Assembly: GCF_014199415.1 (NCBI RefSeq)
Contig: NZ_JACIJN010000001.1
Location: 62,001-126,000 of the forward strand
Reading direction: 5' to 3'
Source of the DNA: Sphingomonas endophytica
GTDB lineage: Bacteria > Pseudomonadota > Alphaproteobacteria > Sphingomonadales > Sphingomonadaceae
DNA: 64,000 nucleotides
In this document: in pieces, positions 1-8,144 of the stretch
Layout: every line of letters begins with the position of its first letter
Numbering within the stretch: the first letter of the stretch is position 1
Made by a program: the position numbers and the translations under genes
The notes under the pieces: generated by a model
The model's input: the letters and a program-made list of their open reading frames with translations, nothing else
Told to the model about the DNA's origin: nothing
Databases searched by the model: none

Positions 1-313
1 ACTGCGGCTTCACCACGAAGTAATCGTCGTCGCGCGGACGCAACAGGTCGATCAGCGGCTTGCCGCGGCACGCCGCCGCTCGGCAATGATCGACGATCGC
101 GTTGCGGTCGGACAGCCAGTGACCGAAATTGTCGTTCACGTAGATCACCGGCACACCCGCGACTTCGGCGGCATCGCGCAGTCCACGGATGCGCTCGGCC
201 GCCGCTATGGCGGCGGGCGCGAGGTCCTCGCCGCCATCGAACGCGAGATCGTTGATCATGTCGATGATGAGCAGCGCCGAGGCGCCGGGCGAGGGTGTCT
301 TGGCATCGGCCAT
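1..313 (-). CDS. isochorismatase-family cysteine hydrolase (3' end beyond window)
   Basis: Partial gene read on the minus strand. The 104 visible residues begin with ATG at 313, behind an AGAAGGAAG ribosome-binding site. The N-terminus carries LLIIDMINDL (Asp18) and VIYVNDNFG, and DDYFVVKP (Lys102) lies near the window edge. This matches the isochorismatase fold, whose catalytic triad is Asp-Lys-Cys; the cysteine would lie outside the window. Family members hydrolyse isochorismate, nicotinamide or related amides, and the substrate cannot be named from this fragment. It sits 84 bp downstream of a ferredoxin-type reductase and a membrane flavoreductase on the same strand, so it is probably the last visible gene of that operon. 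No signal peptide is seen, so a cytoplasmic enzyme is expected. Confidence 0.85.
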   Translation of the reverse strand, partial: MADAKTPSPGASALLIIDMINDLAFDGGEDLAPAAIAAAERIRGLRDAAEVAGVPVIYVNDNFGHWLSDRNAIVDHCRAAACRGKPLIDLLRPRDDDYFVVKPQ

Positions 314-397
314 GGCGCGCTTCCTTCTCGTCAGGTCGTGCGCCGGCGACATGACGGGTTCGGACGCGACTGTCGTTGATCGACATAAGCGTCTGGA

Positions 398-1651
398 TCA
401 GACGAGTTCCTTCAGCGGCCGACTGGTGTCGGCGAGGTCCGCCGGGGCGATGTGCTTCCCGGCAACCACCAGCGCGCGCCCCTGCACATAGTCCTTCACC
501 GCATTGACCGCATCGATCGCGATGACGCGCCCTCCGCGCAGATAGATCACTGAGAAGGACCGCGTCGCCAGGTCGCCGCGCACCACCAGATCGTCGAACC
601 CGGTCGAAAGCCCGACCGTCTGGAGCTTGAGGTCATATTGGTTCGACCAAAACCACGGCACCGCTTCGTAGCGCGCCTCGCGCCCGACGATCGTTCGCGC
701 GGCGACGACCGCCTGATCGTTGGCGTTCTGCACCGATTCCAGCCGGATCACTGCGCCGCCGGCGAAATGATTGGCGTGGGCAGCGATGTCGCCGATCGCA
801 TAGACATGGGGCAGGGTGGTGCGGCATTGCGCGTCGACCAGCACGCCGTCGCAGACCTCCGCCCCCGCGGCGATCAGCGGCGCGATCTCGGGAACGATGC
901 CGATCCCCACGATCACGATATCGGCGCGGAGCTGTCCGCCATCGGCCAGCCGGACCGCCGCGACCGTGTCGCTCCCCTCGATACAGGCGACCTGTGCGCC
1001 GAGCAGCATGCGCACGCCATGGGCGCGATGTTCGCGCTCGAAGACGCGGGACAGCGGCGCACCCGCGACCCGCGCGAGCACGCGGTCGAGCGCCTCGACC
1101 AACGTCACCGACTTGCCGAGCTTCGTTAGCGTCGCCGCGGCCTCCAGCCCGATATAGCCCCCCCCGATCACCACGACCTCGCGCGCGTCGGGCAATTCGG
1201 CGAGCAGCCGGTCGACATCGGCGCGGGTGCGTATCCCGTGGACGCCGCGCAGCGAATGACCGTCGCATGTCAGCCGCCGCGGCGTGCCACCGGTCGCCCA
1301 GATCAACTCGCCATATCCGATCGTCTGCCCCGCCTCGGTACGGAGCAGCCGCGCGACGGCATCGACCGCCACCACGCGCGTGCCCGGGAGCAAGGCAATC
1401 GCGCGCTCCGCCCAGAACGCGACCGGCCGGATCAGCAGCCGCTCGAAGGGCTTGTCGCCGGCGAGATAGTCCTTTGACAGCGGCGGGCGCTCGTAGGGCA
1501 GTTCCGGCTCCGCGCCGACGATTGCAATCGTGCCCGCGAACTTCTCCTGCCGTAGCGCGATCGCGGCCTGCGCGCCGGCATGGCCGCCGCCGACGATCAC
1601 CACGTCGTAAAGGTCAGTGCCAAGTGGCGGTGCGGACGAGCGGTCAATCAT
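398..1651 (-). CDS. FAD-dependent ferredoxin reductase-type NAD(P)H oxidoreductase
   Basis: 417-residue flavoprotein of the rhodocoxin/putidaredoxin reductase type. It has an N-terminal FAD dinucleotide motif (VVIVGGGHAG, about residues 18-27), the family signature PYERPPLSKDYL near residue 53, a second dinucleotide site VVIGGGYIGLEAA for NAD(P)H around residue 160, and the FAD-contact motif YAIGDIAAH near residue 288. Known relatives pass electrons from NAD(P)H to a [2Fe-2S] ferredoxin that feeds an oxygenase or P450. No ferredoxin or oxygenase gene is visible here, so the partner is unknown. It lies 48 bp downstream of the PepSY flavoreductase gene and upstream of the isochorismatase gene, suggesting one redox operon. 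Cytoplasmic. Confidence 0.9.
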   Translation of the reverse strand: MIDRSSAPPLGTDLYDVVIVGGGHAGAQAAIALRQEKFAGTIAIVGAEPELPYERPPLSKDYLAGDKPFERLLIRPVAFWAERAIALLPGTRVVAVDAVARLLRTEAGQTIGYGELIWATGGTPRRLTCDGHSLRGVHGIRTRADVDRLLAELPDAREVVVIGGGYIGLEAAATLTKLGKSVTLVEALDRVLARVAGAPLSRVFEREHRAHGVRMLLGAQVACIEGSDTVAAVRLADGGQLRADIVIVGIGIVPEIAPLIAAGAEVCDGVLVDAQCRTTLPHVYAIGDIAAHANHFAGGAVIRLESVQNANDQAVVAARTIVGREARYEAVPWFWSNQYDLKLQTVGLSTGFDDLVVRGDLATRSFSVIYLRGGRVIAIDAVNAVKDYVQGRALVVAGKHIAPADLADTSRPLKELV

Positions 1652-1699
1652 GCGCCGCCACTACGCGAAGGAGGACGCGATGTTGATGCCGAAATTGCC

Positions 1700-4168
1700 T
1701 CAATAAATGTCGCGGCGGTACCGCCCCTCCGCAAGCATCCGTTCCAGGACGTCCTCACCGACGATCCCGGCGAGCGCGCCGTGTACGCCGGGCGCCATCC
1801 CGTTGATGCTGCCGCAGACATAGATGGCAGCGCCGGCCTCGATCGCTGACGCGATGCGATCCGCTGCCGCCGTCACCGCGTCCTGCACATAGCGTGGCCC
1901 GTCCCCAAGCCGCGACCATGCGGTGGTGGTTTCGGCCAATATGCCGAGCACGGCCAGTCGCGCGCGCACATTGGCGTGCAGGTCATCATGCGCCGGATGA
2001 CGCTCGCCGAAGAACAGCCACGCCGGTGCCCCGTCGCTGATCGCCCGCTGCCGCAAATGCGCGAGCAGTCCGGCGAGGCCGGTGCCGTTGCCGATCAGGA
2101 TCAGCGGCGTCGCGGGGTCGGCGGGTGCATGGAAGGCGGGGTTGCTGCGGATGCGCGCACGCACGCTGCCGTGCACGGGCAAGCCGGCGGTGAGCCAGCC
2201 CGAGCCCAGACCGGCAAAGCCGTCCGCCGCCCGGCACGCGCGCACGATCAGCTCGACCTGGCCGCTCTCCGGCACCGAGGCGATGGAATATTCACGATGG
2301 GGCAGGGGAGGCAGCGTCTCCGGCGCGACCGCGCCACTCACCTGCGCGGGCAGCAGCCGCGTCCTGAGCGTCGCCCGCATCTCGGGTGTGTCGGCAAGAC
2401 CGTTCGCACGCATGAAGGCGTCGACACGGGCCCGGTCCTGTTCGGGCAACACCTCCAGAATGTCACCGGCCTCCCAAATCGCCGGGCCGCCGACCGGCTT
2501 CAGGGCGACATGCCAGGCCGCGCCGCCCGCGCTGCCGGGATTGAGCAGCCGCCGCTCGACCAGCCGCCAGTCCGTCATCGGGGCGGGCGCCCAGTCGGGC
2601 TGGTCGGTGCGCGCGCCCAGCCCGGCGAGTTGTTGCTGCCATTGCCGCTGCGCATCCGCATCCTCGCCGTCGACGGCGATCGTCTCCAACAGCCGTACCG
2701 CTCCCGCACCGTGGAGCCAGTGATCGATGCGCTGCCCGAAGGCGCAGAAATCGCGATACTCGCGGTCGCCCAACGCCAGCACCGCGTAGGAAAGATGCGA
2801 CAGGTCGGGTGGCGGCGCGGCCATTGCCCGCGCAAAGCCGCGCGCGGCGTCAGGTGGCTCGCCCTCGCCATAGGTGCTGGCGACGACGAACAGTCGCTCC
2901 GCCCGCGCCAGCGTCGCGGCATCCAGTGCGGCGACCGGCAGCGCGGCGGCACCGGGCAGCGCCTGCGCGGTGAGGCGTGCGATCCGCTCGGCCGTGCCGG
3001 TCTGGCTGGCGAACGCGACCAGCGTCGTCGCCGTATCCGCGGCTGCCGCGACCGGCGCGACCGCGGCCAGCGCGCGCTTGCGACGGCGGCGTGCAAAATA
3101 GAGCAGGAAGCCGGTGATCGTGAACAGCGGCATCGTCAGGCTGGCCAGCATGATCGCCACCCGTCCGACGATCCCGAAATACGCGCCGCGGTGGATCTCG
3201 TAGACGCTGGTGACGATGTCCTCGCCCCAGCGCCGATCGGCATAGCGCCGGTCGGAGACGATCCTGCCGCTCCGACTGTCAATCACGATCTCGTCGGATA
3301 CGCGATCGTGGCGCGCGTCCGGCAGTTTGGCGCGGAACTGCACCGCCGCGCCGGCCCGGCTGCTCGCGGTCACGCTCTCATATCGGTGTCCGGCGGAGAC
3401 GCGCGCGAAGCTGTCCCACGCGCGTGACCAGTCAACCTCCACTGCCTTGTCGGTTCGACCGCCCGCTTCATGGCCACGCTCGACCGCGAGCAGTTGCTGC
3501 ACCCCGCTGCGATACCAGTCATACGACCACCACAATCCGGTCGCGGCGCTGATGAGATAGAAGACCAGCACCCAGCCGCCGACCACCGCATGGAGCGCGC
3601 GGTACAGGTTGCGCCCGGTCATCCGCCCGTCGATGACCAGCCAGTTGCGCCAGTCGAGCGGCCGCCGCGGCCAACGCAGGTAAAGCCCGGATAAAGCGAA
3701 ATAGATCAGCGACAACGCCGCAAATCCGGTGATCTGTCGACCCCAGCCATTGCCCTGCCCCGGCAACGCCAGCCAGCGGTGCAGGTCCTCGACCACGCCA
3801 TAGAAACCTTCGCCGCGCGGCGCGCCGAGCAACGCACCCGTCGCCGGATCGAGAAAGCTGCGCCGCCGCTCCTTCGATCTCCTGAGCGTGAACGTCACCG
3901 CCGCGGCCCGGGTTGAATCGCGCTCCACCACCAGACGGCTGATCTTCGCGGTCGGACGCTGCGCCTTGAAGCGCGCGAGTAACGCCGGGGCGGGGAGGGG
4001 AGCGCTTGTCGGCACAACCTTCACCACACCGGGATTGAAGGCGGCGAGCACCTCCGGTTCGAAGCTCATCAATGCCCCGGTTACGCCCATCACCGCCAGC
4101 ACCAGACCCGCGGTGATCCCCAGACACCAATGAAGCTGAAACAGAACCGACCGAAGCATTACCAGCAC
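1700..4168 (-). CDS. PepSY-domain membrane flavoreductase (sulfite reductase flavoprotein-like)
   Basis: 822-residue fusion. Residues 1-360 form a PepSY-associated membrane region with helices near 14-34, 145-164, 193-213 and 334-358. Histidines His13 (LHW), His130 (DLHRW), His193 (ALHAVVG) and His326 (EIHRG) lie at membrane boundaries, as in the PepSY_TM family. Residues about 382-520 are a flavodoxin domain (AFASQTGTAERIA). About 540-680 is a cytochrome-P450-reductase-like FAD domain (REYSIASVPE). The C-terminus is an NAD(P)H-binding domain ending RDIY. Relatives often sit beside TonB siderophore receptors and are thought to reduce imported ferric chelates; no such receptor is adjacent here. 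It is first in the minus-strand run leading to the ferredoxin reductase. The electron acceptor is not determined. Confidence 0.88.
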   Translation of the reverse strand: MLVMLRSVLFQLHWCLGITAGLVLAVMGVTGALMSFEPEVLAAFNPGVVKVVPTSAPLPAPALLARFKAQRPTAKISRLVVERDSTRAAAVTFTLRRSKERRRSFLDPATGALLGAPRGEGFYGVVEDLHRWLALPGQGNGWGRQITGFAALSLIYFALSGLYLRWPRRPLDWRNWLVIDGRMTGRNLYRALHAVVGGWVLVFYLISAATGLWWSYDWYRSGVQQLLAVERGHEAGGRTDKAVEVDWSRAWDSFARVSAGHRYESVTASSRAGAAVQFRAKLPDARHDRVSDEIVIDSRSGRIVSDRRYADRRWGEDIVTSVYEIHRGAYFGIVGRVAIMLASLTMPLFTITGFLLYFARRRRKRALAAVAPVAAAADTATTLVAFASQTGTAERIARLTAQALPGAAALPVAALDAATLARAERLFVVASTYGEGEPPDAARGFARAMAAPPPDLSHLSYAVLALGDREYRDFCAFGQRIDHWLHGAGAVRLLETIAVDGEDADAQRQWQQQLAGLGARTDQPDWAPAPMTDWRLVERRLLNPGSAGGAAWHVALKPVGGPAIWEAGDILEVLPEQDRARVDAFMRANGLADTPEMRATLRTRLLPAQVSGAVAPETLPPLPHREYSIASVPESGQVELIVRACRAADGFAGLGSGWLTAGLPVHGSVRARIRSNPAFHAPADPATPLILIGNGTGLAGLLAHLRQRAISDGAPAWLFFGERHPAHDDLHANVRARLAVLGILAETTTAWSRLGDGPRYVQDAVTAAADRIASAIEAGAAIYVCGSINGMAPGVHGALAGIVGEDVLERMLAEGRYRRDIY

Positions 4169-4232
4169 TTCCCCGCTAGTGCGAATAAGTCGCGTTAACG
4201 GGGCTGTGGTCGAGGGTCAATGCGGCAAACGG

Positions 4233-6044
4233 TCAGCCTGGTCGCCGGCCGATGTAGCGCGACACGTTGTCGGCGAGCACGTTCAACGGCACGTTTCCGC
4301 CGTCCACCACCGCCTGATCGAAATCGCGCAGATCGTAGCGCGCGCCGAGCGCCTTCTGCGCCCGCGTTCGTTGCGCGACGATCTCAGCGCGCCCGACCTC
4401 ATAGCCGCACGCCTGACCCGGCCACGCGCAATAACGATCGACCTCGCTCTCGGCATTGCTGCGTGGCAGCCCGGTCGCGGCGATGAACTCGGCCAGCGCC
4501 TTGTCGCGCGACCAGCCGATCGCATGGATCCCGGTATCGACGATCAGCCGCACCGCGCGCCACGCCAGCCCCATCAGATAGCCCAGCCGCCCGGCCGGAT
4601 CGCCTTCGTACATCCCCAGTTCGTCCGCCAGCTGCTCGGCGTAGAGCGCCCAGCCTTCCGAATAGGCGTTGAAGGCGAGGATCGAGCGGATCAGCGGCAA
4701 CCGCTGCGCATATTCGCCCTGCCAGACGTGACCCGGTATGCCCTCGTGATAGACGAGATCGGGGATTGTCACGCGATTGTGGATCGAGGGGTCGCCGAGG
4801 TTGATCCACACCTTGCCCGGCTCGCGCCCGTCGATCGTTCCCGGGCCGCCATAGGCGGCGGGTGCGCCCGGCTCCTGCGCGAGCGGCATCCGGCGGATCT
4901 CGAGGTTGCCGCGCGCCAGTCGCCGGAACGCCTGCGGCAATTTGGGGCGGATCGCGTCAATGCGCCCCTGCATATAGGCGATGATCTGCCGGCGGCCCGA
5001 GTCGCCGTCCGGGAAGCCGATCCCGGGACGCTGCTGATAGGCGATCAGGCGCTCGGCGACGCTACCTTGCGTCAACCCTTCCTTGCGCAGGATCACGTCC
5101 ATCTGCGCCTGCAAGTCGGCCAACCGGGCGCGGCCCATCGCGTGCAGATCGGCCGCGCTGCGCCGGGTCGTGGTGCCCGCGCGCAACCCCCAGCCATACC
5201 ATTGCTCGCCGTGCGGACGCGCGTTCAGCCCCGGTGCGGCGGTCGCGACCGCACGCTGCGCGCGGATTTCGGCCAGCTGCCGCTCCAGCGCCGGGACGAT
5301 GGCTGTCTGGACGATCGCCGCGGCGCGCGTCGTCCAGTCGCCCGGCACCGCCTTGCCCTTGCGCGCCAGCGGCCCGACCAGCGGACCGTCGCCGTTCGCC
5401 GCCTCGGCCAGCGTCTGGGTCATGCCCGAAATCGTCTTGTCGAGCAGGAAGGACGGCGGAACGACGCCGAGCGCGCGTGTCTCACGAATGCGCATCGTCT
5501 CACCGTCGAGTTGCGCCGGCATCGCCGCGAGCCGGGCGAGATAGGCTTCGGCATCGGCCGTGTTGCGCACGGGCTGATCGCCGTCGAGCATTTGCGGCAC
5601 GTCGAGCCACGCGCCGACGTTCTGGACGACTCCATAGGGCGTGTTGCGCCAGTCGCCGATCGTCGCGACGCCGTACGGCAGGGCCATGCCGTCGAGCGCA
5701 GTGCGGAATGCGCTTTCGACGACCGCAAGGCTGGTCGCGGTCGAGGCGTCGAGACCGGTGCGCGGCAGCTTCGCCAGATCGGCGAGCGCCCCCGCCAAAA
5801 AGCGTCGCCGCGCGGCGACGCCGTCTGGCGAGCGATCCTCGAGCCGGCGTCGCAACCCGGCATGAGCACCCTCGTCGACGCCCAGCGTCGTCGCACGCTC
5901 CGGCTGAAGGTCGAGTAACTGCCACGCGACCCGGTCGAGGAACGCTTGTGCGCTTTCGGGCGGTGTCGCCGCTCCGGCAGCGGTAGCGGCGGTGGCAGCG
6001 GTGAGGCCGATCAGGGTGTCGCGGCGCGAGACGAGCTTCTTCAT
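4233..6044 (-). CDS. DUF885 family protein, exported, with HEGxPGH metal motif
   Basis: 603-residue member of DUF885, a family of presumed metallo-hydrolases with a thermolysin-like or carboxypeptidase-like helical fold. The N-terminus reads KKLVSRRDTLIGLTAATAA followed by Ala-rich residues, a twin-arginine signal peptide, so a periplasmic location is likely. The putative metal-binding block YHEGIPGHVWQGEY is near residue 430, followed by YSEGWALYAEQLADELG, both typical of the family. It is divergent from a second, shorter DUF885 gene at 6415, separated by 371 bp. Peptidase activity is inferred from the family and the substrate is unknown. Confidence 0.88.
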   Translation of the reverse strand: MKKLVSRRDTLIGLTAATAATAAGAATPPESAQAFLDRVAWQLLDLQPERATTLGVDEGAHAGLRRRLEDRSPDGVAARRRFLAGALADLAKLPRTGLDASTATSLAVVESAFRTALDGMALPYGVATIGDWRNTPYGVVQNVGAWLDVPQMLDGDQPVRNTADAEAYLARLAAMPAQLDGETMRIRETRALGVVPPSFLLDKTISGMTQTLAEAANGDGPLVGPLARKGKAVPGDWTTRAAAIVQTAIVPALERQLAEIRAQRAVATAAPGLNARPHGEQWYGWGLRAGTTTRRSAADLHAMGRARLADLQAQMDVILRKEGLTQGSVAERLIAYQQRPGIGFPDGDSGRRQIIAYMQGRIDAIRPKLPQAFRRLARGNLEIRRMPLAQEPGAPAAYGGPGTIDGREPGKVWINLGDPSIHNRVTIPDLVYHEGIPGHVWQGEYAQRLPLIRSILAFNAYSEGWALYAEQLADELGMYEGDPAGRLGYLMGLAWRAVRLIVDTGIHAIGWSRDKALAEFIAATGLPRSNAESEVDRYCAWPGQACGYEVGRAEIVAQRTRAQKALGARYDLRDFDQAVVDGGNVPLNVLADNVSRYIGRRPG

Positions 6045-6414
6045 CTGCCTGTGATGACCCGCGTCGGTGGCAAGGTCAAACGCGAGGGGGCCGGCGCGCC
6101 GCCCGCCCGCGTCCCTCTGCCAACGCCGCGGTCACGCTGCCGGGCAGCTCGTTCCCGCCGGGTCGGGGGCCTGCCGCGTGTCCGGCACCGACGGCGCGAA
6201 CGACGCATCGGCATCGGTTGTCATCGGTTACGCCAGCTTCTCGACCGACGCCGAACACGACGCCGACCGCGTCAGCCGCGGGCGGATCGACGCGCCTGTC
6301 GGCTCAGACCGGCGCGATCAGTGATATCGCTATAGCTGGGTTCGCACTGCATTGTTGGCGAGAACCACTTACATAGATTGACAAGGCTTTCGTATACCAT
6401 CAGCTTGTCTTCTT
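6045..6414. other. intergenic region between divergent DUF885 genes
   Basis: No convincing gene was found in these 370 bases. Most of the stretch is high GC, but about 6325-6430 is clearly richer in A and T. A TTGACA hexamer at 6378-6383 is the best -35-like element on the plus strand, but no well-spaced -10 follows it. TATAGC near 6330 is another weak -10 candidate. The region must hold the promoters of both divergent genes. A 62-codon open frame on the minus strand across the AT-rich part has no recognisable similarity and is not called. Confidence 0.4.
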
Positions 6415-8052
6415 GTGAGAAAAGCACCGCTCCTGCTGATCGCGTTGCTGATGGCAACACCTGCCGCTGGGCAGGTTCCGCCGCCGCTGACCGCGATCGC
6501 TATCGAGTGGCGCGGCATGATCGACCCCGTCGCGACCAACGGCGTTCCCGACTATTCGCCGGCGGCGATCGCCCGCTGGTCGCGGCGGCTCAAGAACGCC
6601 CGCGCGAAGCTGGCAGCGATCGATCGCGCGCGGCTCACGCCGGCGGCAGCGATCGACGCCGCGCTGCTCGAGGCGGAGATGAACGGGCTCGATTTCCAGC
6701 TGCGGGTGCTTCGCCCCTGGGCGCGCGATCCCGGCTATTATGCGACGGTCTGGGCCGAGCAGAGCGATGTGCCCGCGCACGAGGGGCCGAACGCGCCGGT
6801 GATCGATCTATGGCGTTTCGACTATCCACTGTCGGCGCCCGACGCGGCGCGGCTTGACGCGCAGCTCTCGGCGATCCCTGCGCTGCTGGACGCGGCGCGG
6901 GTAAACCTCGCCGGCAGCCGGGCGCACGACCTGTTCGCTTATGGCGCGCGTGCCTTCCACGATCAGGCCGAGCTGCTTGCCCAACTGGAGGCGGGAACGC
7001 TTGAGCTGCGGTCGCTCGTCGGACACCGCCGTGCCGATCTGTCGGGCGAAGGGCAGCGCCTGTTGCCCGCGATCCGCGCCGCGCGCGCCGCCTCGGCACG
7101 CTTCGCCGCATGGGTCGAAACCGAAGCGCCGCGCCGCAACGGGCCTTCCGGCGTCGGTCGTCGCGATTATGACTGGGCCGCCCGCCACGTCTATCTTTCC
7201 CCCTATGACTGGGCCGCACAGGAAGTGCTGCTCAAGCGCGAATTGTCGCGCGCCTGGGCGGGGCTCGCGCTTGAGGAAGTCCGCAACCGCGCGCTGCCTC
7301 CACTGGCGATGCCGACGGACGCCGCAGCGTTCGACCGGCTCTCGCTGAAGAAGGCCGAGCGCTTCACGCAATTCCTGATCGATCGCGGCATGGTTCCCGA
7401 TCGCCCATGGTATCGCGCCGCCATCCCTGCGCAGCGCACAACGTGGCGCGCGCCGGCACAGCGCGACTTCTTCGGCCATGTCGTCGCGCAGGACCCGCTG
7501 CCGCTCTACAGCCACTTCTATCACTGGATCGAGCTGGCGCGGATGGCGCACGAGCCGCACGTCGATCCGCTCCGGCAAGGGCCGTTGCCGTTCAACATGT
7601 GGCAGGACCGCTCCGAAGGCGTCGCGACCGCGATGGAGGAATTGGCGATGCAGGCCGGCCTCTACGACGATCTGCCACGCGGACGCGAACTGGTGTGGAT
7701 CATGCTCGCCAACCGCGCCGCGCGCGGGCTCGCCTCGCTCTACGTGCAGGACAATCGCATGACGCTGGCGGAGGCGGGCCGCTTCCACGCGCGCTGGACT
7801 CCGCGCGGCTGGTCGGACCCCGACAGCCGGCTGGTCGGCTTCGAGCAGCTCCTCTACCTGCGCCAGCCCGGCTACGGCGCCAGCTATATCGTCGGCAAGG
7901 TCCAGCTCGACGATCTGCTCGCGCGCGAGGCCGAACGCGCGAGCCGCGCCGGCAAGCCATTCGACGCCGCCGCCGCCATCGCCACGCTCGCCACGCCCGG
8001 CATCCTGCCGCTGGCGCTGGTCGAGCGTGCGCTGGACGAGGGCGACCATTGA
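6415..8052 (+). CDS. DUF885 family protein lacking the HEGxPGH motif
   Basis: 545-residue protein starting at GTG 6415, with a Sec-type signal peptide (RKAPLLLIALLMATPAAGQ) and so probably periplasmic. It resembles DUF885 proteins in its helical repeats and in the SEGVATAMEELAM block near residue 400, which corresponds to the SEGWALYAEQLA block of the neighbouring paralogue. Where that paralogue has HEGIPGH, this protein has HFYHWIELARMAHEPH, so the canonical metal site is altered or absent. No good ribosome-binding site precedes the GTG, so the start is uncertain, although the signal peptide supports it. It lies 92 bp upstream of a TonB receptor on the same strand and could be co-transcribed with it. 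Function unknown. Confidence 0.75.
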   Translation: MRKAPLLLIALLMATPAAGQVPPPLTAIAIEWRGMIDPVATNGVPDYSPAAIARWSRRLKNARAKLAAIDRARLTPAAAIDAALLEAEMNGLDFQLRVLRPWARDPGYYATVWAEQSDVPAHEGPNAPVIDLWRFDYPLSAPDAARLDAQLSAIPALLDAARVNLAGSRAHDLFAYGARAFHDQAELLAQLEAGTLELRSLVGHRRADLSGEGQRLLPAIRAARAASARFAAWVETEAPRRNGPSGVGRRDYDWAARHVYLSPYDWAAQEVLLKRELSRAWAGLALEEVRNRALPPLAMPTDAAAFDRLSLKKAERFTQFLIDRGMVPDRPWYRAAIPAQRTTWRAPAQRDFFGHVVAQDPLPLYSHFYHWIELARMAHEPHVDPLRQGPLPFNMWQDRSEGVATAMEELAMQAGLYDDLPRGRELVWIMLANRAARGLASLYVQDNRMTLAEAGRFHARWTPRGWSDPDSRLVGFEQLLYLRQPGYGASYIVGKVQLDDLLAREAERASRAGKPFDAAAAIATLATPGILPLALVERALDEGDH

Positions 8053-8144
8053 GATCCTGGGAATAGCGGCCCGCACGAAGAGGCACGCGCCCGGATAACC
8101 CGCAGCAGGGACAGGGAAAACGAACCAAGAAGGGGAAGGCCGAA

